A stretch of DNA of 47,096 nt, from assembly GCA_016792585.1 (NCBI GenBank), contig JAEULB010000159.1:1-47096 (forward strand), written 5' to 3'. Source of the DNA: Rhodospirillaceae bacterium (GTDB lineage: Bacteria; Pseudomonadota; Alphaproteobacteria; SHVZ01). Positions 1 to 7,962 of this stretch are shown here, piece after piece (the stretch's first letter is position 1; each line of letters opens with the position of its first letter). Below the pieces are notes generated by a model. That model saw nothing but the letters and a program-made list of their open reading frames with translations, was not told the DNA's origin and searched no databases. The translations under genes and the position numbers were made by a program.

Positions 1-459
1 GGCTTCAAGGCGGCGCACGAGGCCGGCGTCCTCACCATCCTCGACGGCGAGGTTGCGCCGCCGGGCGTCGTCCACCGCCTCGCTCGCTTCGCCCGCCACA
101 TCGTCTTCTCGCAACCGGGGTTGCTCCACTACGGCGAGGAGGAGGACCGGAAGACCGCGCTGCTGAACGCGCGCAGGCGCAGCGGCGCCGAACTCGTCGG
201 CGTCACCGCCGGGCCGGACGGCTTTCACTGGCTCCACGGCGACGATCTCCGCCACGTGCCGTCGCTGAAAGTGGACGCGGTCGACACGCTGGCTGCCGGC
301 GACGTCTTCCACGGCGCCTATGGCCTGGCGCTGACGGAAGGCAAGAGCGTCGCCGAGGCCGGCCGCTTCGCCTGCGTCGCCGCCGCGCTCAAGTGCCGGC
401 ATTTCGGCAGCCGCTCGGTCGCCCCCCGCCGCCCCGAGGTCGAGGCCGCACTTAGGTGA
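1..459 (+). CDS. PfkB-family sugar kinase, C-terminal part (5' end outside window)
   Basis: The reading frame is open from the first base, so the start lies upstream. About 152 residues remain. The C-terminal PfkB signature [17 protein letters not shown] (variant of DTxGAGDxF, with Ala for the first Gly) supplies the anion hole and catalytic Asp that move phosphate from ATP to a sugar hydroxyl. The preceding [13 protein letters not shown] matches the strand and glycine turn before the nucleotide site. Substrate cannot be told from this fragment; PfkB enzymes act on fructose, ribose, KDG, nucleosides and others. The stop overlaps a possible GTG start of trmFO (GTGA at 456-459), so the two genes may be co-transcribed. 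Family assignment is firm, substrate open. Confidence 0.85.
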   Translation, partial: GFKAAHEAGVLTILDGEVAPPGVVHRLARFARHIVFSQPGLLHYGEEEDRKTALLNARRRSGAELVGVTAGPDGFHWLHGDDLRHVPSLKVDAVDTLAAGDVFHGAYGLALTEGKSVAEAGRFACVAAALKCRHFGSRSVAPRRPEVEAALR

Positions 460-473
460 TAGACTTGGAGGCG

Positions 474-1820
474 ATGAAGCCCGTTCACGTCATCGGCGGC
501 GGCCTCGCGGGATCGGAAGCGGCCTGGCAGCTCGCACGTGCCGGCGTGCCGGTGGTGCTGCACGAGATGCGCCCGGTGCGCGGCACCGATGCGCACAAGA
601 CCGATCGCCTGGCCGAGCTGGTCTGCTCGAACTCGTTCCGCTCCGACGACGCCGACTACAACGCGGTGGGATTGCTCCATGCCGAGATGCGGCGCATGGG
701 GTCGCTGATCCTGTCGTCCGCCGACGGGCACACGGTGCCGGCCGGCGGCGCGCTCGCGGTCGACCGCGACGGCTTCTCGGAGGCCGTGCATGCGGCGATC
801 GAGGCCGAGCCGCTGATCCAGATCGAGCGTGGCGAGGTCGCTGGCCTTCCGCCGGCCGACTGGGACTCGGTGATCGTCGCGACCGGCCCGCTCACTTCGC
901 CAGCGCTCGCCGAAGCGATCCGGTCACTCTCCGGAGAAGAAGCCCTCGCCTTCTTCGACGCTATCGCACCGATCGTGCACAAGGAGTCGATCGACCTCTC
1001 GAAGGCGTGGTTCCAGTCGCGCTACGACCGGGTAGGCCCGTCGGGAGACGGCTCCGACTACATCAACTGCCCGTTCTCGAAGGACGAGTACCTGGCATTC
1101 CTCGATGCGTTGCTCAAGGCCGAGAAGACCGAGTTCAAGGAGTGGGAAGCGACCACACCCTACTTCGAAGGCTGCCTGCCGATCGAGGTGATGGCGTCGC
1201 GCGGGCCCGACACGCTCCGCTACGGGCCGATGAAGCCGGTGGGCCTGCGCGATCCGCGCACCGAGCGACGTCCTTACGCGGTGATGCAGCTCCGCCAGGA
1301 CAACGCGCTGGGCACGCTCTACAACATGGTGGGATTCCAGACGAAGCTGAAATACGCCGAGCAGGTGCGCGTGTTCCGGATGATCCCGGGGCTCGAGAAT
1401 GCCGAGTTCGCGCGCCTCGGCGGGCTGCATCGCAACACGTTCCTCAACTCGCCGCGCCTGCTCGACGAGAGCCTGCGTCTGAAAGCGATGCCGCGGCTTC
1501 GCTTCGCCGGCCAGATCACCGGCTGCGAGGGCTATGTCGAGAGCGCCGCTGTCGGTTTGATCGTCGGCCGCTACGCCGCGGCCGAGCGCCAGGGCCGGAC
1601 GCTGACGCCGCCGCCGAACACGACCGCGATCGGCGCGCTGCTCGCCCACATCACCGGCGGCGCCTCGGCCGAGACGTTCCAACCGATGAACGTCAACTTC
1701 GGCCTGTTCCCGCCGATCGTGACGAACATCCGGGGCCGCGAGCGCAAGAAGCTGCTCTCCCAGCGCGCGCTCGCCGATCTCGACGCCTGGCTCGGCACCG
1801 CTGCGGCAGAAGCGGCCTAG
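474..1820 (+). CDS. trmFO: TrmFO, folate/FAD-dependent tRNA (uracil-5-)-methyltransferase
   Basis: Makes 5-methyluridine at position 54 of the tRNA T-loop, using methylenetetrahydrofolate as carbon donor and FADH2 as reductant (known for the family). The N-terminus [18 protein letters not shown] is the FAD-binding Rossmann motif. [11 protein letters not shown], the [10 protein letters not shown] segment near residue 340 and the late VNFGLFPP block are family hallmarks. The length of 448 residues is normal. ATG 474 is chosen because homologues begin only a few residues before the HVIGGG motif. A GTG at 456 overlapping the kinase stop (GTGA) is an in-frame alternative adding six residues, with a gagg sequence at a reasonable distance. 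Ends in a TAG that shares a CTAG with the convergent nitroreductase gene. Confidence 0.96.
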   Translation: MKPVHVIGGGLAGSEAAWQLARAGVPVVLHEMRPVRGTDAHKTDRLAELVCSNSFRSDDADYNAVGLLHAEMRRMGSLILSSADGHTVPAGGALAVDRDGFSEAVHAAIEAEPLIQIERGEVAGLPPADWDSVIVATGPLTSPALAEAIRSLSGEEALAFFDAIAPIVHKESIDLSKAWFQSRYDRVGPSGDGSDYINCPFSKDEYLAFLDALLKAEKTEFKEWEATTPYFEGCLPIEVMASRGPDTLRYGPMKPVGLRDPRTERRPYAVMQLRQDNALGTLYNMVGFQTKLKYAEQVRVFRMIPGLENAEFARLGGLHRNTFLNSPRLLDESLRLKAMPRLRFAGQITGCEGYVESAAVGLIVGRYAAAERQGRTLTPPPNTTAIGALLAHITGGASAETFQPMNVNFGLFPPIVTNIRGRERKKLLSQRALADLDAWLGTAAAEAA

Positions 1821-2491
1821 AAAAAGCTGGCGATCTCCTCGAGCGGCTTCTTGATGCCGCCGGCGCGCGGCACCGTGCATCCTGGCGCCGGATATCCGGC
1901 GACCAGCAGTACATAAGCCTTCTCGTGGCTCGGACGGCCGCAGATGCGATTGAGGAAACCCATCGGCGATGGCGTGTGCGTCAAGGTCGCGAGCCCGGCT
2001 TGATGGAGCGCCGCAATCAAAAAGCCGGTCGCGATACCCACAGACTCGGGCACGTAGTAGTTCTTCTCGCGCCGACCGTCGGCGTCGACCGCGTAGCGCT
2101 GAGCGAAGATCGCGATCAACACGGGCGCGACCTCGAGGAACGGCTTCCGCGCGTCGGTGCCGAGCGGCTTCAATGCGGAAAGCCACTCCTCGCCCGCGCC
2201 GCCGGCGTAGAACTTGCGTTCCTCGGCCTCGGCTGCCTCACGGATCTGGCGCTTGATCGACGGGTCGACGACGACTGCGAAGTGCCAGGGCTGCTGGTTG
2301 GCCCCAGACGGAGCGGTACCCGCGGCGAGCAACGCCGACTCGATCAGCGCACGCGGCACCGGCCGGCTGGAGAAATCGCGGACCGTGCGCCGACGCTTCA
2401 TCGTCTCGTAGAACGTTCGCGCCCTGTCCAGCATCTCGGCCTGCGGCAGCTCCCGCCAACCACGTAACGGCTCCTGGAGATCGTCGGCCAT
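1817..2491 (-). CDS. Nitroreductase-family flavoprotein, iodotyrosine-deiodinase-like
   Basis: 224 residues with the FMN-binding nitroreductase N-terminus: [14 protein letters not shown] (residues about 33-46), then [15 protein letters not shown], where Ser, Asn and Gln contact FMN and the nicotinamide. The C-terminal [14 protein letters not shown] resembles the end of the IYD/BluB-like subgroup (RKPLxEI), and an internal Tyr/Glu-rich lid ([16 protein letters not shown]) is present. This subgroup does reductive dehalogenation or other one-electron flavin chemistry; the real substrate is unknown. The start is set by a ggagg four bases upstream of ATG. It is the last gene of a leftward operon and overlaps the trmFO stop by four bases. 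Family is certain; physiological role is inference. Confidence 0.9.
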   Translation of the reverse strand: MADDLQEPLRGWRELPQAEMLDRARTFYETMKRRRTVRDFSSRPVPRALIESALLAAGTAPSGANQQPWHFAVVVDPSIKRQIREAAEAEERKFYAGGAGEEWLSALKPLGTDARKPFLEVAPVLIAIFAQRYAVDADGRREKNYYVPESVGIATGFLIAALHQAGLATLTHTPSPMGFLNRICGRPSHEKAYVLLVAGYPAPGCTVPRAGGIKKPLEEIASFF

Positions 2492-2537
2492 CGTTCCTCC
2501 GGCTTTCCGCGAGCTTTAGCCGATCCGGGCGCCGATG

Positions 2538-2813
2538 TCAGGCGAGGAGATCGTGGTACTCCGGGTGACGCCTTATGTAGATCGCGACGAAGCCGCAACG
2601 CGGATTGACCTTGCGGCCGCTGGCGCGGATCAGGTCGAGCGTTCCCTTCACCAGGTGATCGCCGAGGCCGCGACCGCGCAGCGCGGCCGGCACCTCGGTG
2701 TGGAAGACCGTCACCACCTTGTCGTCGGCGCGATAGTTGGCGACGGCGGTACCGCCGTCGACGTCCATCTCGTAGCGATCGTGAGCGGGATTGTCCCTGA
2801 CCTGGAAGCTCAT
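2538..2813 (-). CDS. Small GNAT acetyltransferase, NATD1/YjdJ-like
   Basis: 91 residues forming the minimal single-domain GNAT fold of the Gcn5-related family called acetyltransf_CG (human NATD1, bacterial YjdJ). Seen: a beta-hairpin start (FQVRDNPAHDRYEMDVDG), the strand VVTVFHTEVP, the acetyl-CoA pyrophosphate loop ALRGRGLGDHLV, and the C-terminal NPRCGFVAIYIRRHPEY, where the conserved Cys/Tyr region sits. The natural acceptor is not established for this family. Only three bases separate it from the upstream NDUFAF6-like gene, so it is almost surely co-transcribed and translationally coupled; the nitroreductase gene follows 46 bases later. Confidence 0.9.
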   Translation of the reverse strand: MSFQVRDNPAHDRYEMDVDGGTAVANYRADDKVVTVFHTEVPAALRGRGLGDHLVKGTLDLIRASGRKVNPRCGFVAIYIRRHPEYHDLLA

Positions 2814-2816
2814 CTC

Positions 2817-3650
2817 TCAAGCTCTCTTCAGAAGCGACGCGCCGACCAGCGCAAGGACCGCACCGGCGCCGGGCTCCGATGCCAGCGACGGATCGTAGAC
2901 ATCGTATCTAACGCGCCGGAGCGTCGCGAGATGCCTTCGCGCCAGCACCGCCGGCGCCAGCGCCGGCCATGCGCCGGAAACGACGCGTGCCGGAGCCAGG
3001 AGGGCCTCCGCCGCCGCCGCAATCTCGGCGACGGCGGAGGCGAGCGCCGGCGACGGTTTCATCTCCAGCACCGCGCCCCGGTCGGTGCCGTGCTTCGCGA
3101 GGATTTCTTCCGGCAACAGGCAGCGATGCTGACGCGCCAGGAACGGCGTCGCACGCAGCAGGCCCGCGAGCGCATAGCCGCGACCGACCTGCCGACTGCG
3201 GGCGAGCATCCCGGCGTCCTTCACGTCGAGGACCAGGAGGGCGAGCGCGATCAGCGCCGCCGAGGTGCCGTCGGCATAGGCCTCTAGTTCCGCCAGCGTG
3301 TGGAACGGCGTGTCGTCGAGATCGCGTTCGCGCGACAGCAGCAGCCGCTCGAATGCATCGCGCGGCAGGTTGTGCCGCCGGATCGCCTCCGCCAGCGGCT
3401 CGACCACCGCGTGGCGGCGCGGCGGCTTGCCAGCCTGGATCTCGTCCAGCGCGTCCCGCCACCATTGCAGGCGGATCTGGCCCAGCATCGCCTCGCGCAC
3501 GCTCTCGCGCGTCCGCGCCACCTCGAGATTGAAGGCGTAGAGCGCGAGCAGATCCTCGCGGCGGTCTGACGGCGCGAAAAGCGCGGTGAGGTAGCGCTCG
3601 CGGTCGTGGCGGCGGACCGCCTCGCCAGGGGCGCTCAAGGGCTCGGGCAT
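2817..3650 (-). CDS. Squalene/phytoene-synthase-fold protein, NDUFAF6-like
   Basis: 277 residues of the all-helical trans-isoprenyl-synthase head-to-head fold. The segment ALYAFNLEVARTRESV (residues 36-51), then LGQIRLQWWRDALDEI, fits the family of mitochondrial complex I assembly factor NDUFAF6 and its alphaproteobacterial homologues. The first Asp-rich motif of true squalene and phytoene synthases (DxxxD after the YAF helix) is replaced by EVARTRESV, so prenyl-diphosphate chemistry is unlikely. A role in respiratory complex I assembly is inferred from the eukaryotic relative. The ATG at 3650 is the first start that fits homologue length; the frame stays open upstream only because it overlaps the cyclase gene. 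Ten bases separate it from that gene. Confidence 0.85.
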   Translation of the reverse strand: MPEPLSAPGEAVRRHDRERYLTALFAPSDRREDLLALYAFNLEVARTRESVREAMLGQIRLQWWRDALDEIQAGKPPRRHAVVEPLAEAIRRHNLPRDAFERLLLSRERDLDDTPFHTLAELEAYADGTSAALIALALLVLDVKDAGMLARSRQVGRGYALAGLLRATPFLARQHRCLLPEEILAKHGTDRGAVLEMKPSPALASAVAEIAAAAEALLAPARVVSGAWPALAPAVLARRHLATLRRVRYDVYDPSLASEPGAGAVLALVGASLLKRA

Positions 3651-3660
3651 GCGCCTGAGA

Positions 3661-4878
3661 TTAGTCGGATTCGACCCGGTTGCGACCGCTTTGCTTTGCG
3701 CGATAGAGCGCCTCGTCGGCACGCGCCAGCGCCGGGTCGATACGGTCCTCGCTCGGATAGAAGCTCGAGATGCCAAGGCTGGCGGTGATCGAGAGCCGCC
3801 CGGCGGTGGTCTCGATCTCGAGCGCGGCGATGCCGCGGCGGAGCCGGTCGGCGGCGAGCTTCGCCTCCTCCGCCGGCGTCTCCGGCAGCAGTGCGCCGAA
3901 CTCCTCGCCGCCGGTGCGCGCGATGATGTCGGTGATGCGGAGCTGCGAGGAGGCGTGGCGGGCGACGCTCTGGAGCACGACGTCGCCGACCGCGTGGCCG
4001 TAGGTGTCGTTGATCCGCTTGAAGTAGTCGAGGTCGAGCACGAGGACGGCGAGCGGCGGCCCGTAGCGCCGCGCGCGCTCGACCTCGCGCTGGGCATGGG
4101 TGAAGAAGCTGCGGCGATTGGCGATGCCGGTCAGCGGGTCGGTGGTGGCGAGCCTCGTCAGCTCGGCCTGCTGGCGCTCGCCCTCGGTGATGTCGGTGAT
4201 CAGCGTCGCCGAGCCGCCGTCGGGCAGCGGGAAGTAGCGGTAGAGCGCCCAGTCGCCGCCGGACCGAAGCCGTTTGAAAGTGCCTTCGCCGCGCTTGTGC
4301 TGGGCAACCCGCTCGGCGATGAGCGCCTCGATGTCGCCCGGCTGCTCCGGATACTGACCACGCGAGACGCTGGTGCGGAAGATCTCCTCGAAGCTGCGGC
4401 CGGGCGCCAGCATGTCGGCGATCGGCGCGTTGTGGCGGCGATACGCCTCGTTGAAGGTGACGAGGCGATGCTCGCGGTCGTAGACCGCGGCGGCGTCCGG
4501 CAACCTGTCGAGAACGCCCTCGACCAGGCCTATGCGCCCGCGCTCCTCGTCGATGTCGATCGCCATCCCGAGACGGCCGCCCTCGGTCACGGCTCCGCCG
4601 ATCCGGGTCCAGCGCCGGGCCGGCCAGAAACGGAGCGAGAGATCGCGGAAGGATCGGGTATCCGCGAGCGCTTGGGTGAATTTCCGCTTGTCGGCCGGGC
4701 CTTCGATCAGGTCGACCAGCGGCCGCCCGATCGCTTCCGCGATCGGCAATCCTGCCGTCTTCCCGAATCCCTCGGTTGCCGCCGAGAGACGCCCCTCGGC
4801 ATCGGTGCGCCACAGGAAGCCCGACATGGTGTCGGCCAAGAATTCCGCCGAGGGCCAGAAGTTGGGCGCGTGCGTCAC
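3661..4878 (-). CDS. Diguanylate cyclase with two N-terminal PAS-like domains
   Basis: 405 residues that make cyclic di-GMP from two GTP. The C-terminal GGDEF domain starts near LTRLATTDPLTGIANRRSFF; the active-site loop is GGEEF at residues 323-327, an accepted active variant, and the product-inhibition I-site RITD is intact at 314-317, five residues upstream. The N-terminal half has two PAS-like sensor stretches (ADTMSGFLWRTDAEGRL and LPDAAAVYDREHRLVTFNE), the second ending in the ITDITEGERQQ linker. No membrane segments are seen, so it looks cytosolic. The start is GTG, fixed by ggagg at 4884-4888 with 5-base spacing; a longer ATG form (5022) would run into the divergent P450 gene. First gene of a four-gene leftward operon. 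Confidence 0.92.
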   Translation of the reverse strand: MTHAPNFWPSAEFLADTMSGFLWRTDAEGRLSAATEGFGKTAGLPIAEAIGRPLVDLIEGPADKRKFTQALADTRSFRDLSLRFWPARRWTRIGGAVTEGGRLGMAIDIDEERGRIGLVEGVLDRLPDAAAVYDREHRLVTFNEAYRRHNAPIADMLAPGRSFEEIFRTSVSRGQYPEQPGDIEALIAERVAQHKRGEGTFKRLRSGGDWALYRYFPLPDGGSATLITDITEGERQQAELTRLATTDPLTGIANRRSFFTHAQREVERARRYGPPLAVLVLDLDYFKRINDTYGHAVGDVVLQSVARHASSQLRITDIIARTGGEEFGALLPETPAEEAKLAADRLRRGIAALEIETTAGRLSITASLGISSFYPSEDRIDPALARADEALYRAKQSGRNRVESD

Positions 4879-4883
4879 CCCTT

Positions 4884-4888
4884 CCTCC
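4884..4888 (-). promoter_or_regulatory. Shine-Dalgarno that fixes a GTG start
   Basis: On the minus strand gggaggaagg precedes GTG at 4878, with the ggagg core five bases from the start. No comparable site precedes the upstream in-frame ATG, which lies in the P450 start. This decides the diguanylate cyclase N-terminus and leaves about 140 bases of divergent promoter space between it and the P450 gene. Confidence 0.75.
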
Positions 4889-5020
4889 CGTCCGGCCTGT
4901 CGATGCAATTCTGCATGGACGCTCACGTCCCCCCCTTCTGGAGAAACCGTCCCAGTCACTTGTATCGAACGTGCCAGAGGCGGCGCTGGCAGCGGACACG
5001 AGCCAATGCCATGCTTCGCC

Positions 5021-6250
5021 ATGGCGAACGAGTCGCCTCGACCGGTCTATGACCCAGATCACAGCGGGACGCGGACCGATCCGTTCCCGCTTTTCGAGCG
5101 GCTCAGGGCCGAGGACCCGGTGCATTGGAGCCCGGCCCTCAAGAGCTGGGTGCTGACGCGCTACGAGGATTGCCGGCTGGCGCTGACCTCGCCCTCGCTT
5201 TCGGCCGAGCGGGTGCGCGCCTTTCTTGCCCGACGCAGCGGCGACCCGGCCGATCTTGCCACGCTCCGCGATCAGATGGACCGCTGGATGGTGTTCCGCG
5301 ATCCGCCCGATCACACGCGGCTTCGGGGCCTGGTCAACCGCGCCTTCACGCCCCAGGCGGTCGCGGCGCGAGCGCCGGCGATCGCTTCGCTGGTCGACGA
5401 GCTGCTGGCTCCTCTTGCGGAGCGCGCCGAATTCGACCTGATCGCCGACTTCGCCGAGCCGCTGCCGGCTTATGTGATCATGGACATGCTGGGCGTGCCG
5501 CGCGCCGACCTGCGGGCAGTGCGTCGCTGGTCGGACGAGCTGGCGCTCTTCGTCGGCGCAGCGCGCGGCACCGGCGAGGCCCGCTACGACCGCGCCGAGG
5601 AAGGAGCGAAGCGGCTTGCCGAATACTTCCGCCGCCTCGTCGCCGAGCGCCGCGCCAGGCCGGCTGATGATCTCGCCACCGCGATGCTGAAAGCCCGCGA
5701 AGCCGGAGAGGCCCTCGACGACGAAGAGGTGGTCGCGACCGCCGTGCTGCTGCTGTTCGCCGGGCACGAGACGACCACCCACCTGATCGGCAACGGCATG
5801 CTCCACATGCTCGGGCAGCGGGCCCCATGGCGGCGGCTGGTCGCCGATCCGACCCTGGCGGCCTCCGCGGTCGAGGAGTGTCTGCGCTTCGAGGGGCCGA
5901 TCGGAGCGATCGGCAGGGTGGTGGCCGCGTCGATCGAGATCGGCGGCCAGCCGATGCGCGAGGGCGAGCGGGTCTTCGCGCTGCTGAACGCCGGCAACCG
6001 CGATCCGGCCGTCTTCCCGGAGGCGGATCGTTTCGATATCGGAAGGAACCCCAACCGGCACCTGACCTTCGGCCACGGCATCCACTTCTGCCTGGGCGCC
6101 CCGCTGGCCCGGCTCGAAGGGGAGATCGCGCTCGGCCGGCTGGCCCGGGCGTTCCCCGATCTCGCGGTCGTGAGCCGGCATACCGACTGGCTGGATTCGT
6201 TGGTGTTACGGGGTCTTTTGAGCCTTCCGGTCGTCCGGGACCGGGGCTGA
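5021..6250 (+). CDS. Cytochrome P450
   Basis: 409 residues, a soluble bacterial class P450 that inserts one oxygen atom into an unknown substrate using electrons from separate ferredoxin partners, none of which is encoded nearby. Seen: the C-helix region FRDPPDHTRLRGLVNRAFTP, the I-helix oxygen-activation motif LLFAGHETTTHLI (about 245-257, with the acid-alcohol pair Glu-Thr), an ERR-triad area near VEECLRFEGPI, and the heme loop FGHGIHFCLGAPLARLE with Cys357 as iron ligand. The ATG at 5021 gives the standard start a short distance before YDPDHSGTRTDPFPLFERL. It is divergent from the diguanylate cyclase gene. No substrate can be inferred. Confidence 0.96.
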   Translation: MANESPRPVYDPDHSGTRTDPFPLFERLRAEDPVHWSPALKSWVLTRYEDCRLALTSPSLSAERVRAFLARRSGDPADLATLRDQMDRWMVFRDPPDHTRLRGLVNRAFTPQAVAARAPAIASLVDELLAPLAERAEFDLIADFAEPLPAYVIMDMLGVPRADLRAVRRWSDELALFVGAARGTGEARYDRAEEGAKRLAEYFRRLVAERRARPADDLATAMLKAREAGEALDDEEVVATAVLLLFAGHETTTHLIGNGMLHMLGQRAPWRRLVADPTLAASAVEECLRFEGPIGAIGRVVAASIEIGGQPMREGERVFALLNAGNRDPAVFPEADRFDIGRNPNRHLTFGHGIHFCLGAPLARLEGEIALGRLARAFPDLAVVSRHTDWLDSLVLRGLLSLPVVRDRG

Positions 6251-6302
6251 CGATCGCCTCCCCTTCGCGAACGCGAATTGCGCGCCTATCTTACGGGGAC
6301 AA

Positions 6303-7277
6303 ATGAGCGACAACACCGACTGGGAAATTCCGGAAGAGGCCCGCCCCCTTCCCTCCGACTATCGGTTCGACCTCGACCAGGCCCTGTCGAGCGTCGTGGC
6401 CCTGCGCGCGCGGATCCCGGAGGACGCCTTCACCGCGTCCATCCTCGGCACCGAGCGCGGCGGCAACGGCGTGATCATCCGCGAGGACGGCCTGATCCTG
6501 ACGATCGGCTATCTGATCACCGAGGCCGAAACGGTCTGGGTCACCACCGCCGGCGGCAAGGCGCTGCAGGCCTATCCGATCGGCTACGACCAGTCGACCG
6601 GCTTCGGCCTGGTCCAGGTGCTGGGCCGGGTGAAGCTGCCGGCGCTCCCCTTGGGCAGCCTCGCCGAGGTCAAGATCGGCGACGACGTCGTGGTCGGCGG
6701 CCATGGCGGCCGCAAGCGCTCGCTCGCTGCCCGCGTCACCGGCAAGCGCGAGTTCGCGGGCTACTGGGAATACGTGCTGGACGAGGCCCTGTTCACCGCG
6801 CCGGCGCATCCGAACTGGGGCGGCACCGCGGTGATCGGCCCGACAGGCAAGCTGATTGCGGTCGGCTCGCTCCATGTGCAGGAGCGCCAGGGCAAGTCGC
6901 AGATCGACGTGAACATGTCGGTGCCGATCGACCTCCTGAAGCCGATCCTCGACGAGATCCTGCGCCAGGGCCGCCCGATCGCGCCGGCTCGGCCGTGGCT
7001 TGGCATGTACACGATGGAAGCCGAAGGGCACTTGGTCGTCGCGGGCTTGGCCGGCGGCGGACCGGCTGCACGGGCCGGGGTCAAGATCGGCGATCTGGTG
7101 CTGGCGGTGGCGGGCGAGCCGGTGAAGAACCTGGCGCCGCTGTTCCGCCGGGTCTGGGCGCTGGGGCCGGCAGGGGTCGAGGTGCCGATGACCCTCTCGC
7201 GCGACGGCAAGACGATGGAGACGAAGATCCGCTCGGCCAACCGCTCGGACTTCCTCAAGGCGCCCCGGCTTCACTAG
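6303..7277 (+). CDS. S1C (DegP/HtrA-like) protein with PDZ domain; catalytic triad lost
   Basis: 324 residues: a trypsin-like domain (about 45-215), then a PDZ domain (about 235-318, with LGMYTMEAEGHLVVAGLAGG and RAGVKIGDLVLAVAGEPV). The landmarks of HtrA proteases are recognisable but each catalytic residue is replaced: the His block TNxHV reads LTIGYLI (Tyr), the Asp block reads DQSTGFGLVQV (Gly for Asp), and GNSGG reads PNWGGTAV (Trp for Ser). There is no signal peptide, unlike periplasmic DegP. The sequence is otherwise uninterrupted and well formed, so this looks like a selected pseudoprotease, perhaps a binding or chaperone protein, not a decaying gene. Lies 52 bases after the P450 gene. 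Homologues are often named S1C serine protease. Confidence 0.85.
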   Translation: MSDNTDWEIPEEARPLPSDYRFDLDQALSSVVALRARIPEDAFTASILGTERGGNGVIIREDGLILTIGYLITEAETVWVTTAGGKALQAYPIGYDQSTGFGLVQVLGRVKLPALPLGSLAEVKIGDDVVVGGHGGRKRSLAARVTGKREFAGYWEYVLDEALFTAPAHPNWGGTAVIGPTGKLIAVGSLHVQERQGKSQIDVNMSVPIDLLKPILDEILRQGRPIAPARPWLGMYTMEAEGHLVVAGLAGGGPAARAGVKIGDLVLAVAGEPVKNLAPLFRRVWALGPAGVEVPMTLSRDGKTMETKIRSANRSDFLKAPRLH

Positions 7278-7301
7278 CCGAAACGCCCCGGCGAAAACTT
7301 C

Positions 7302-7616
7302 CTAGCTGTCCTTCTCGGTCGTGAACGACACCTTGCGCGCGATCGGCTGCCAGGCCTCGCCCGTGCCCATCAGGCAGGTCGAGCCTTTCGGCATGGTCAC
7401 GAGCAAGGTCCAGCTGCCGCTGCTCGAGGTCAGAAGCTCGACGACCGCGCCATTGCTGGCGAGGCCGATGCCCACGGGGGCTTCCTGATATTCGGAGGCG
7501 AGTTGCTTGAGGACGCTGTCGCGGCTGCCGCAGAGGGTTTCGGCGGCGATGGCCGGGGATGCCGCGAGCATCACGGCGATCGGGGCTGCGAGGATCAGGC
7601 GGGTCTTGGTGAGCAT
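7302..7616 (-). CDS. Small exported protein of unknown function
   Basis: 104 residues beginning with a clear Sec signal peptide: a basic start (MLTKTR), a hydrophobic core, and a probable cleavage site after SPAIAA before ETLCG. The mature part of about 80 residues has two cysteines (in TLCGSR and STCLMG) that could form one disulfide, and mixed strand-forming sequence. I do not recognise a named domain. It is probably periplasmic. ATG has an aggag-like site just upstream (minus strand ggagag). It converges on the pseudoprotease gene with a 24-base gap. Confidence 0.75.
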   Translation of the reverse strand: MLTKTRLILAAPIAVMLAASPAIAAETLCGSRDSVLKQLASEYQEAPVGIGLASNGAVVELLTSSSGSWTLLVTMPKGSTCLMGTGEAWQPIARKVSFTTEKDS

Positions 7617-7962
7617 CCAACTCTCCTTCGACTGGCGACGTACCCTGTTACTGCAGGCTACATGCCAACCCCTGATTTCCCGTTAACGCCACAAGGCCGG
7701 AAATTAACTTCCACGCGCCTCCGGATAGTCTTCGGCGCCGCTTTTCCGAATGCGGACAAAGACATCAGACCGCCGAACATGATGAAAATCCGAACGTAAG
7801 ATTGTTACAAAATAAGATCTACACGATCAGGATCCAGGCACCACCCGATCCGGACAAGCGGTTGATCGGCTTAACCAAGTTGGCGACTGGCTTTGTCTTG
7901 GGATCCCATGGTAACAAGCCAGAAGAACCAATAAGCAACGTGGGTGGGCGCGTTCTTTCGGA
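7617..7962 (+). other. 346-base non-coding gap, AT-richer than its surroundings
   Basis: The gap lies between a leftward exported-protein gene and the rightward unknown pair, so it must hold promoters for both directions. It is visibly richer in A and T than neighbouring genes, especially 7690-7830. No ORF in it has coding character, and no tRNA, terminator or strong palindrome is seen. Only weak partial repeats around GATCC/GGATC (about 7828-7910) are visible. Confidence 0.5.

Noticed and set aside
3635..6181. Leftward open frame of about 850 codons over the P450 and cyclase genes
   Set aside because: Low-complexity Arg/Gly/His sequence; both strands already carry well-supported genes here.
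6303..7277. Pseudogene call for the HtrA-like gene
   Set aside because: The frame is intact, codon use is normal and the PDZ domain is complete, so loss of catalysis is better read as change of function.
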